Part shown: positions 1-5,900 of the stretch, in pieces
How the letters are laid out: the number at the start of each line of letters is the position of its first letter
Position numbering within the stretch: position 1 is the first letter of the stretch
DNA from: Verrucomicrobiota bacterium
GTDB lineage: Bacteria; Verrucomicrobiota; Verrucomicrobiia; Opitutales; Seribacteraceae
Direction: 5' to 3'
Length of the DNA: 9,296 bases
NCBI GenBank assembly: GCA_014382645.1
Contig: JACNJI010000153.1
Span: 1-9,296 of the forward strand
The notes under the pieces: model-generated
Seen by the model: only the letters and a program-made list of their open reading frames with translations
Told to the model about the DNA's origin: nothing
Database searches by the model: none
Position numbers and translations under genes: made by a program

Positions 1-125
1 TCCCCGTGGACCAGATCCCAGTCGCCTTCCGGTCGGGTCATGGCGTTTTCAGGCAGCTCGATGGTGTTCTGTGTTCGGGTATCGGCCAGCGGATCGGCGG
101 TGCCGATGGCCAGTATGCTGGCCAT
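1..125 (-). CDS. Partial hypothetical protein, N-terminal end only
   Basis: A minus-strand reading frame enters from position 125 and is still open at the left edge, giving about 41 residues that begin MASILAIGTADP and continue with an acidic stretch ending EGDWDLVHG. The codons strongly favour G or C in the third position (GCC, CTG, ACC, ATC), unlike the more AT-rich chromosomal genes to the right, which argues that it is truly coded and possibly of foreign origin. A GGAAG at 131-135 lies 5 bases before the ATG. A TTG four codons upstream (135-137) has a better AAGGAG (148-153) at 10 bases and is an alternative start. I do not recognise the family. The opening resembles the start of type III polyketide synthases, but the rest does not follow that family. 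It lies on the element side of the attachment-site remnant at 550-577. Confidence 0.4.
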   Translation of the reverse strand, partial: MASILAIGTADPLADTRTQNTIELPENAMTRPEGDWDLVHG

Positions 126-139
126 CGGGACTTCCAAGG

Positions 140-319
140 CTGGGAATCTCCTTATCCAGTTTCAAGGAATACAAGAAGTTAGGAATGCCGACTGACGATC
201 CGGATGAAGCAAAGTCGTGGATTCAGCAAAAGAGACGGCGGCGTTGGTATTCGTTTCGAGCGAAAAGCCGTCACACTATGTTACGCCTAAGAAGGATTTC
301 CCGTGAGGGCTGGGAATGA
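140..319 (+). pseudogene. Phage terminase small-subunit-like fragment
   Basis: This plus-strand frame encodes LGISLSSFKEYKKLGMP followed by TDDPDEAKSWIQQKR. The pattern of a helix-turn-helix, 'K.LGMP.dDpdeA..W...R', is typical of small DNA-binding packaging proteins (terminase small subunit or Nu1-like) in phages. The match is by eye and covers only about 35 residues. No credible start lies upstream: the frame before residue LGI is Cys/Trp/Arg-rich and overlaps the better-coded minus-strand frame at 1-125, so the fragment seems to have lost its N-terminus. After the RRRR run the frame turns very basic and stops at 319. The +1 frame there reads AKETAALVFVSSEKPSHYV and ends at TGA 302-304, so a frameshift is possible. 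It is best read as a decayed piece of a prophage or phage-derived island. It could also be an unrelated DNA-binding fragment. Confidence 0.35.
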
Positions 320-549
320 TTCGGGGGGGGGTGGGGCGATATTAGATATTACCCGATAAATCGCTATCTTAGGTGGCGATTAGTCCTGCATTGTCCTGCC
401 AAAATATGGCTGTCCTGCCAAGAATAATGCCGTCTATTGCCATTTGAAGTATTTTATAATGACTGAATTAGAATCTTATAAACCGCTGATCAGCAAAGTT
501 TATCGCGTGAATAGTGGCTTATTTGTCCGAAATAGGGGGAATTGACTCA
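320..549. other. Gene-poor flank between phage-like fragment and att remnant
   Basis: No credible gene is seen in these roughly 230 bases. The stretch opens with a run of nine G (323-331) and then turns AT-rich. It carries three copies of GTCCTGC (listed separately) and a 28-codon micro-frame at 459-545 that has only a weak ribosome-binding site and no recognisable family. The composition and position fit the attP-side flank of an integrated element. Confidence 0.4.
383..420. repeat. Phased direct repeats GTCCTGC / TGTCCTGCCA
   Basis: The heptamer GTCCTGC occurs at 383-389, 393-399 and 412-418. The second and third copies belong to a perfect 10-base repeat, TGTCCTGCCA, at 392-401 and 411-420. 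Start-to-start distances are 10 and 19 bases, close to one and two helical turns, so a protein bound at each copy would sit on the same face of the DNA. The repeats lie about 130-160 bases from the tRNA-Ser remnant on the element side. That is the usual place for arm-type binding sites of a tyrosine integrase or an accessory excisionase. The role is inferred; the repeats are seen directly. Confidence 0.55.
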
Positions 550-577
550 ACGGTTTCGAATCCCGTTCTCTCCGCCA
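550..577 (+). other. tRNA-Ser 3'-end remnant, probable integration attachment site
   Basis: The sequence matches the last third of a tRNA: T loop TTCGAAT (555-561), T-stem 3' strand CCCGT (562-566), acceptor 3' strand TCTCTCC (567-573), discriminator G (574) and CCA (575-577). The acceptor strand requires GGAGAGA at the 5' end, which with a G discriminator is typical of tRNA-Ser. No such 5' strand, anticodon arm or D arm occurs in the preceding 100 bases, so this is not a working tRNA gene. The T stem is also broken at the pair next to the loop (T554 opposite C562, where G-C is expected), suggesting the exact duplication begins near 555. A 3' tRNA fragment without its gene is the classic boundary left when an element integrates into a tRNA gene. 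The intact tRNA-Ser should then lie at the far left end of the element. Confidence 0.7.
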
Positions 578-581
578 TTTT

Positions 582-600
582 AAGTTGAGACCCTTCAACC
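582..600 (-). terminator. Weak hairpin after the 600-1163 gene
   Basis: GTTGA (584-588) pairs with TCAAC (595-599) around a 6-base loop. Read on the minus strand the stem can extend by a G-U and an A-U pair. It begins at the stop codon of the minus-strand gene ending at 600 and is followed by TTAAAAT, a poor U tract. It could end that transcript just before the tRNA-Ser remnant, but the stem is short. Confidence 0.35.
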
Positions 601-1163
601 TAGAGTGGGATGGGTTTATCTATACGGATTCCCCCTTTTTTATCCATGGGTAGGACCTTACAGGTTTTGCAGCGCTCGGGGCCGGTAATGAAGCGTTTTG
701 CATTACCTTCCGAGTCTGTTTTTCGCAATAGACCCGCTCGTGAGGAAATTTCGATGCACTCGATAAGGTCTTTGCCGTTGTATCCGTGTTCGTGAGACGT
801 AGTGAGAAGACCGTCGGGGTGGAGAAAGTTTACTATCAGACCGTACCTTAAATGATCGACGTAAACCTTGCAGATAACGTCGCCGATACGGAACGAGCGT
901 TTTTTTTCGAACTTTGATTTGTCAAGGAGCTTGCACCGATTTTCGGTTAGTCGGAATCGCTTGTAATGAGCGAAGTCTCCGCGTCGGATTGGTTCCAGGT
1001 TATGCGGATTGAGCTGAATGAGCTCGAAGGAACGTCTGCGACCTTCCCTAATTAAGATTATCTCCCCAATTCGTACTCGACCGTTTGCGGGAGCGATTTC
1101 CTCTACGATTTCGCCTACCGAAAGTACAGTTTTTTTCTTGAGGCGTTTGGGGATTGAAACCAT
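600..1163 (-). CDS. Hypothetical basic protein, 187 residues
   Basis: I do not recognise the family. The protein is rich in Lys and Arg from the start (MVSIPKRLKKK), has no signal peptide or membrane segment, and looks like a cytoplasmic protein of alternating beta strands (for example RVRIGEIILI near residues 29-38 and SFRIGDVICKVYV near 90-102). Near the C-terminus, around residues 162-172, it has ERCKTCKVLP. This single CxxC could bind metal only with partners from elsewhere, as no second pair is present. The overall charge suggests nucleic-acid contact, but that is only a guess. The ATG at 1161-1163 has no Shine-Dalgarno sequence; instead a good promoter (1169-1197) ends about 6 bases before it, consistent with a leaderless mRNA. 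The gene is divergent from the lipoprotein gene at 1272 and is the first chromosomal gene beyond the integration boundary. Confidence 0.7.
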   Translation of the reverse strand: MVSIPKRLKKKTVLSVGEIVEEIAPANGRVRIGEIILIREGRRRSFELIQLNPHNLEPIRRGDFAHYKRFRLTENRCKLLDKSKFEKKRSFRIGDVICKVYVDHLRYGLIVNFLHPDGLLTTSHEHGYNGKDLIECIEISSRAGLLRKTDSEGNAKRFITGPERCKTCKVLPMDKKGGIRIDKPIPL

Positions 1164-1168
1164 TATTA

Positions 1169-1197
1169 TTCATACATTTATATCACCGGAAAGTCAA
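1169..1197 (-). promoter_or_regulatory. Sigma-70-like promoter for the 600-1163 gene
   Basis: On the minus strand, a TTGACT -35 box (1192-1197) is followed after 17 bases by a TATGAA -10 box (1169-1174). The -10 box ends 5 bases before the A of the start codon at 1163, so transcription would begin at or next to the ATG. This explains the missing ribosome-binding site and implies leaderless translation. Confidence 0.5.
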
Positions 1198-1233
1198 CTC
1201 GGGCAGACTTTGAAATGAGGCTCGCAATGGCTG

Positions 1234-1261
1234 TTGAAAGTTATATTGTATTGTATATATT
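1234..1261 (+). promoter_or_regulatory. Sigma-70-like promoter for the lipoprotein gene
   Basis: TTGAAA (1234-1239) and TATATT (1256-1261) each differ from consensus at one base and are 16 bases apart. The -10 box ends 10 bases before the ATG at 1272, leaving at most a 3-5 base leader. It lies downstream of the upstream in-frame ATG at 1215, which supports 1272 as the real start. Confidence 0.5.
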
Positions 1262-1271
1262 CTTTTGTCTG

Positions 1272-1733
1272 ATGAATCCCGCCTTAAAGATACCTTTTTT
1301 TTGTCTCTTGGTTTGCAGTGTTTTGTTCGGATGCAACGGCAACCGGTTTTCTTCCGGAAATGAGGACCGGGAGTCCGCTCCTTTGATGGATGGCGAAAGT
1401 CCTTCTAAATCCGGACCTGTCTTGAGAAAGGGAAATTTGGATTTTTTTGTTTTGGGTAGGAATCGATTGGAAATCGAAACTTTGTTAGGAGTTCCCTATG
1501 AAAAGGACTCCGAGGATGGCAACTTGGTGGTTTGGAGGTATCGTCGGGCCGTGTTCGACGAAGCGACAAGCATTACCTATGGTTGGAGCCGCCTAACTTT
1601 GCAGTTTGCCCGTGGCCTTTGCTCGAAGGTTTCCGTGGATTTGGAGCATCCTCTCATTCCGGTTGACGAGAATACTGAGGTGAATCGCAGTTCGGGTTCT
1701 CCAGGTTCACCTCTTTTCCGCAAGTTTCAGTAG
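1272..1733 (+). CDS. Lipoprotein with BamE/SmpA-like domain
   Basis: This is a 153-residue predicted lipoprotein. From the ATG at 1272 the protein starts MNPALKIPFFCLLVCSVLFGC: one Lys, a hydrophobic core and a lipobox L-F-G-C with the acylated Cys at residue 21. The frame also has an ATG at 1215, but that start puts 19 extra residues before the signal and lies upstream of the promoter. A low-complexity acidic/Ser linker follows (about 22-52). The segment at about 55-90 (LDFFVLGRNRLEIETLLGVPY then a W-R-Y motif) has the 'F..G....ev..llG.P......W.Y' pattern of the SmpA/OmlA/BamE fold, a small beta-alpha domain found in envelope lipoproteins. BamE proper belongs to the outer-membrane beta-barrel assembly complex; membership of that complex is not shown here, as many unrelated lipoproteins share the fold. 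Its transcript meets a convergent gene at the terminator at 1831-1852. Confidence 0.7.
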   Translation: MNPALKIPFFCLLVCSVLFGCNGNRFSSGNEDRESAPLMDGESPSKSGPVLRKGNLDFFVLGRNRLEIETLLGVPYEKDSEDGNLVVWRYRRAVFDEATSITYGWSRLTLQFARGLCSKVSVDLEHPLIPVDENTEVNRSSGSPGSPLFRKFQ

Positions 1734-1830
1734 ATTCTGCCAAGATCTGCCTTTCTTGTCTGAATTCCCGTATCTACTTCGAGGCAAGTGTATTGCTTTG
1801 CAATGACTTGTGTGTGTTTTCCAAAGAAAA

Positions 1831-1852
1831 CGCCAGGAGTAAAATCCTGGCG
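1831..1852. terminator. Bidirectional intrinsic terminator
   Basis: A perfect 8-bp stem, CGCCAGGA (1831-1838) with TCCTGGCG (1845-1852), encloses a 6-base loop. On the minus strand it is followed by TTTTCTTTGG, a good U tract that would end the transcript of the lipoprotein gene at 1966-2409. On the plus strand it is followed by CTTTCT, a weaker tail serving the gene ending at 1733. It lies between two convergent genes, as expected for a shared terminator. Confidence 0.75.
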
Positions 1853-1913
1853 CTTTCTGGCTTAGAAAAACAAACTAGACTGAAACAAACTGACTTTCGT
1901 CATTACTACAGAC

Positions 1914-1922
1914 GGGGGGGGG
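1914..1922. repeat. G9 homopolymer between convergent genes
   Basis: Nine consecutive G lie between the terminator and the stop codon at 1966. A second G9 is at 323-331. Both are noncoding and may reflect replication slippage or uncertain sequencing length. Confidence 0.6.
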
Positions 1923-1965
1923 AGCTATTCGTTCAAAAAAAAATCAAAAATCTTAAGTGGAGCAT

Positions 1966-2409
1966 TTATGGAAGGCGCAGAATAGCGATACCTTCGTTTT
2001 CCGAAGGTTCCTTGAGAGAGCGACCCTCATGATCCAACACTCTAAGGGCTTTGCCGTTTGATGAAGTGATGGAGATGGATCCTTGCTTGGCAACCGGTAG
2101 ACGTTCTCCTTTGCGCAAGTTTTGCCATTGTAATTCCACTCCTTGGGCATTCTGTACCAATATCCACACGTCTCCAAGAGCTTCAAGGGTAACTACACTC
2201 TTTTTCTCGGAACTTTGGGTTGTTCCGGGCACCGGTGCTTGTGTTCTTGGCGGAAACTGGTTGCTTGTGGGTGAAAACAAATTGGGATGAGGGGGCGGAG
2301 CGTCCGGCGGGGGGGCGGTAGGTCCACCGCAAGAGGCAGAAAATAAAACCAACAAACCGAACAGAGGTAGATTTATTTTCCAGAAAATATGATAGGATGA
2401 TCGATTCAT
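1966..2409 (-). CDS. Lipoprotein with RodZ C-terminal (DUF4115)-like domain
   Basis: This 147-residue protein has a short basic N-terminus, a hydrophobic core and a lipobox S-A-S-C with the lipidated Cys at residue 27. A Pro-rich linker follows (about 28-65, with TAPPPDAPPPHP), suited to spanning from membrane to periplasm. The C-terminal part (about 70-147) contains LGDVWILVQNAQGVELQWQN, then 'LrkGErLpv', then 'sitssNGkalrvldheGr.l'. This order (W-V-V-D/N-G, G-E, GNA-like turn, final nG) matches the DUF4115 domain at the periplasmic end of the cell-shape protein RodZ. Here there is no RodZ helix-turn-helix or transmembrane anchor, so the domain is carried on a lipid anchor instead. A role in envelope or shape maintenance is inference. 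The ATG at 2407-2409 has no clear Shine-Dalgarno. A C7 tract (2309-2315 on the plus strand as G7) encodes part of the Pro linker. Confidence 0.65.
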   Translation of the reverse strand: MNRSSYHIFWKINLPLFGLLVLFSASCGGPTAPPPDAPPPHPNLFSPTSNQFPPRTQAPVPGTTQSSEKKSVVTLEALGDVWILVQNAQGVELQWQNLRKGERLPVAKQGSISITSSNGKALRVLDHEGRSLKEPSENEGIAILRLP

Positions 2410-2537
2410 ATTTATGGAGAGTGATTTGTTCTTGTTGAAGGCAAAATAATAATGGTCGATCGCAAATTGTTTATAAAGAGCGTTTAAGTAGGCTCAACAA
2501 CAAAATGATGAGGCTTTTCCGGATGTTTGTGCAAAAT

Positions 2538-2556
2538 GGAAACCGGAACCGTTTCC
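2538..2556. terminator. Inverted repeat in the 2410-2609 intergenic region
   Basis: GGAAAC (2538-2543) pairs with GTTTCC (2551-2556) around a 7-base loop. On the minus strand it is followed by ATTTTGC, a short T tract, and lies downstream of the gene at 2610-2861, so it may help terminate that transcript. The stem is short and a protein-binding palindrome is equally possible. Confidence 0.3.
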
Positions 2557-2577
2557 GTACGCCGAATCGTTAATTTG

Positions 2578-2604
2578 AAAAACAAGTAGCTGACCAGTGG
2601 GTCA
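2578..2604 (-). terminator. Weak hairpin after the 83-residue gene
   Basis: TGACC (2591-2595) pairs with GGTCA (2600-2604) around a tetraloop. On the minus strand it starts about 6 bases after the stop codon at 2610-2612, and a run of five T (2578-2582) follows 8 bases after the stem. The short stem and distant T run make it a poor terminator on its own. Together with the inverted repeat at 2538-2556 it may end this single-gene transcript. Confidence 0.35.
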
Positions 2605-2609
2605 AGTGA

Positions 2610-2861
2610 CTAGTCGGAAGCTTCTGGTACGGTAACTGACTGCGGAATATTCGTCCAGTCTTCCGACCATCGATTCCATTCTGAAAAATCTAAAACTTCG
2701 GGTATGGGCTGAAGGTTCCGACAAGAATACGCGAACATTTCCAAGGCTTGTTCCCTGGAGGTGGCCATGAAATATTTGACTACAGGCGTGATGCTTCCAT
2801 CAGTCTGGTATGAGATTCGGTATTGAATGGGATCGGGCTCTGCCTGACGTTTCTTCTTCAT
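2610..2861 (-). CDS. Small hypothetical protein, 83 residues
   Basis: I do not recognise the family. The protein starts MKKKRQAEPDP and has no signal peptide or hydrophobic segment, so it is probably cytoplasmic. It has a compact middle, with a beta-like part (IQYRISYQTDGSITPVVKYF) followed by a helix (TSREQALEMFAYSCRN) and an acidic, Trp-rich stretch (EWNRWSEDWTNIP, about residues 61-73). The balanced codon use and the well-placed promoter at 2888-2917 suggest a real gene. No strong Shine-Dalgarno precedes the ATG at 2859-2861 (only CAGG one base away). It lies 96 bases after the giant FGE/WD40 gene on the same strand; the candidate promoter and gap suggest it is expressed separately rather than as the fourth gene of that operon. 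Confidence 0.65.
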   Translation of the reverse strand: MKKKRQAEPDPIQYRISYQTDGSITPVVKYFMATSREQALEMFAYSCRNLQPIPEVLDFSEWNRWSEDWTNIPQSVTVPEASD

Positions 2862-2887
2862 GCCTGAAATTTGGTTTAGTAAAAGCC

Positions 2888-2917
2888 AATATAAGTCAGC
2901 TATTATGCAAAATGCAA
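2888..2917 (-). promoter_or_regulatory. Candidate promoter for the 83-residue gene
   Basis: On the minus strand, TTGCAT (2912-2917) lies 18 bases before TATATT (2888-2893), a -10 box with one mismatch to consensus. The -35 box is weak (only TTG matches). Transcription would start about 20 bases before the ATG at 2861. It occupies the 96-base gap after the giant gene. Confidence 0.4.
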
Positions 2918-2957
2918 CTCGGTGGGGATGAAAAATCGAAATTTATGTTCGCAGAGG

Positions 2958-5900
2958 TTAGCGAGGGGGCGAGGAGTTAAACCAAGAACGTATAAGATCG
3001 GCGTTAGGTAAAAGATCAGAATTGGCGCTATCGGATTGCGGGAAGGCGGGGTAGGCAAGAATTTGTCCGCTTGCTAAGCGACCTGTTGCGAATAACCCGT
3101 CGGGAGAGAAGGCGCATGCCTCGAAGGGTGCGGACAGCTTTTCGGCAAGATTGGCTTCTAGCTTCCCCGTTTCTGCACGCCATAGTCTCAATGCACCATC
3201 GGCAGTGGTTAGGATCCATGCATTATCCGGTGATTGCGAACAACCCCGAGGCAGGGTGTCTCCGTCCATTTTTTGTCCGTGTTTACGGAGAAAAGCTTCC
3301 AGTGTGGAGGGAAGGAGGGAGGGGGACGCGTTATACCGGGCAAGGTCGAAATAGTAATCCGGAGAGCTAGTCAGAGAACCGTCTTTTGCAACAATTCTTA
3401 TAGCTTCTGCTTGCGGAACGCTTCTAATGGAGCAAAGACCCTCTTGCGTAACAACCAGTATGCGGTTTCCTTCAGGAGAATAATGTAAATCCGCTAATTC
3501 TTTTCCAGGAAGAGTAATCCTGTTGTAGCTGAGTCCGGTGGAAGTTTCGCAAAGAAGAATGCGACCGGATCGACAGGCGACGGATATCCCTTTGCCATCG
3601 CGTGCGAAACGAGCGGTTACAACATCTTCCAGTTCTACCCTCAAGTGAAGAATAAAGGCACCGTCCGAACTGCTCCAAAGGGCGGGAGGAGCACCTGGCC
3701 CGGATGTGAGAACGCGGGTTCCGTCGGGAGAAAAATCGATATTGTCGAATCGCGCTGAATGTCCTTCAAGGAAGACGGGTTTACTTTCAGCTTCGCGTGT
3801 TCGAATTACGGCTTTACCCGCTAGTTCGCACGATGCCATAAGATTCTTTTTTGGGGAGAAAGCGACTGTGGTTACGGGAGATTTGTGATCCGAGAAGGAA
3901 GAAATCTTTTTGCCTTCCGCAAGGGAGACGAGGTGGGTGGATCCATCGCTGCAACCCGTGAAGAGCAGTTTGCCGTCGGGGGATGCCGCCAAAGCGGTTA
4001 TCGCTGCTGGTAATCTTGGACCTACATTGCGTGGAGGTCTTCCCGCGAGATCGGAAAGATAGAGTTCACCCTTGGCATTTCCGGTTAAGATGAGATCCGT
4101 TTTCGGTACACTGACTGCGCACCCTCCGGGAAGCTTTTCGGGACTACCTAATAGAAACGAGCCTGCCGGAATCGGCATTAGACGAAGTCCGAGTTCCTGT
4201 ACGAGGTGAGGTTTATCAACCAGCACCTTTGTTACATTCGCTTCCGGAGAGAGATCGGGGGCGAGGGCGACTCGAAAACCTCGGTCGTCTCTCTTGACTC
4301 CGGGATCGTTTGCTCCGCGATAGGCCGACCGGCAACGGTTGAAGCCGACATTGAAAGAACCCCCGCGCAGGGAGCGCCAGCGTCCTTCGGTTATGAAGGG
4401 GTCCACTCCACCCGGTATTCGGCTCTTAAGCATATTTTGTTTGTTTAACTCGACATGATCGAGACACCATTCCCAGAGGTTGCCGTGCATGTCGTGAAGG
4501 CCGTACGCATTGGCATCTTTCTCTCCGCCGGCATGGGGAGCATTATTTGAATTTTCCGAAAACCAAGCGATTTGGGCAAGGTGTTCGGAATAGGCGGTGT
4601 CGTCGTTGGGTATGGACGTGATGGAAGATCCGGCAAAGGGACCGTTTATCCCCGCTCGGCAGGCGTACTCCCACTCGGCTTCAGTCGGGAGGCGGTATAC
4701 GTACCCGTTTGCAGGAGGAAACTTTTTGTTGAGAAGCTTGCAGTATTCGGTGGCGTCGAACCAGGACATCTTTTCGACGGGAAACTTTGGAGATTTCCGA
4801 GTGCTTGGGTTTTCTCCAACGAGTTTCTCGTATTGTTCTTGGGTTACTTCGAACTGTCCTAGCCAGAAATCCCGTGAAATCGTGGTGAAGCGTTGTGTTT
4901 CGTTGGGGAAGCGGCCAAGTTCACCGTGCAGGCTTTCGCTCCCCTTTATTTTGCCCGAAGCGAGACGGGCGTGCCCATTCCACAGTCCAAAGGTGGCATC
5001 CTTGCCAACGGTCAGAATCGTTTCGGAATCTTCTGCGAAGCTGGCACCGGCGAGACCCGACTCGGGGTGGGGCGCAAAGCTGAGGATTTCTCTACTCGAA
5101 AGAGCTTTTGCGTGAAAAGCGAGGCGCCCCCATAACCATCCCCTCATGGCCGGGTCCGTTTTTTGTAGAATTTGATTGGCGGTTTCAAGGTTGCGGGCCT
5201 CGAGTGCCCTTCGAGCCAAACGCAGCTGGGCCAAGTATTTTTCAAGTTCGAGTAAATGTATGTTGCAGGCCAGTCTTCGGACGCGAGACATAGAGATTTC
5301 TACCAGTCCGAAATTTGGGTTTTCCCCTTTGGCCATACCGTTTCGAATGGCCGTAAGGTTTAGAGCTAGATTTCCTGACGAGCCTGTTAGCCAAATACGT
5401 TCGGAGGCTGTCTTTGTGGTTAATCCGCCTTTTTGAGGGAAGTGTATGGAGCGAATTCTCTCCACGGGCGTATTAAAGATCCCTCGCTTTGTTTTCATTT
5501 GGAGGTTTCCATCGACTAAATTGCCAATTTCGGATGCGGTGGAATCTCCGTTGACCAAATTTACGCGAGTAGTTGCTTTCTCTTCCGGGGAGGGTTCTTC
5601 GACGGGAGTATAGTCGCCTTCCCAACCGGAAATTGAGGTTTCATTTAGCCGAAGGAAGGAGCTGCCGCCTTGGTTATAGAAGGATACGGTGTTACCCATG
5701 GGAATGAATTCCTCATCTCCGTCTTTCCAACTGGCCATTTTCCGATCGTCTAGCCAAACGGCGAATTCCTTAGTCTTACGATTTCCGTAAATGCGAAAGC
5801 GTGCCGATTTCAAGCTCAGTAAATCTTGAATGACGGCCGAACCAATGGTCTCCCGAGTGAGCTGCCCCTTTTTCCGCTTGGCCACTTGTAGGTTCAACCT

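Noticed and set aside
1..125. Type III polyketide synthase start, from ASILAIGTADP
   Set aside because: Only the first dozen residues resemble that family; the following acidic sequence does not fit.
383..420. CRISPR array
   Set aside because: The repeats are only 7-10 bases long with 3- to 12-base gaps, far from the repeat and spacer lengths of an array.
459..545. 28-codon plus-strand micro-frame starting MTELESYKPLISK
   Set aside because: Only a weak GAAGT precedes the ATG, it ends 10 bases before the tRNA remnant, and nothing in it matches a known family; too short to call.
550..577. Intact tRNA or tmRNA gene at this site
   Set aside because: The 5' acceptor strand GGAGAGA, D arm and anticodon arm are absent upstream, and the G discriminator does not fit a tmRNA.
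2920..2957. Terminator directly after the giant gene
   Set aside because: Only a 4-bp CGAA/TTCG pairing precedes a T run on the minus strand; too weak to report as a feature.
4597..5115. Long plus-strand open frame opposite the FGE domain
   Set aside because: It is antisense to well-supported domain-coding sequence, is rich in Ser, Pro and Arg without any domain, and has no promoter or ribosome-binding site.
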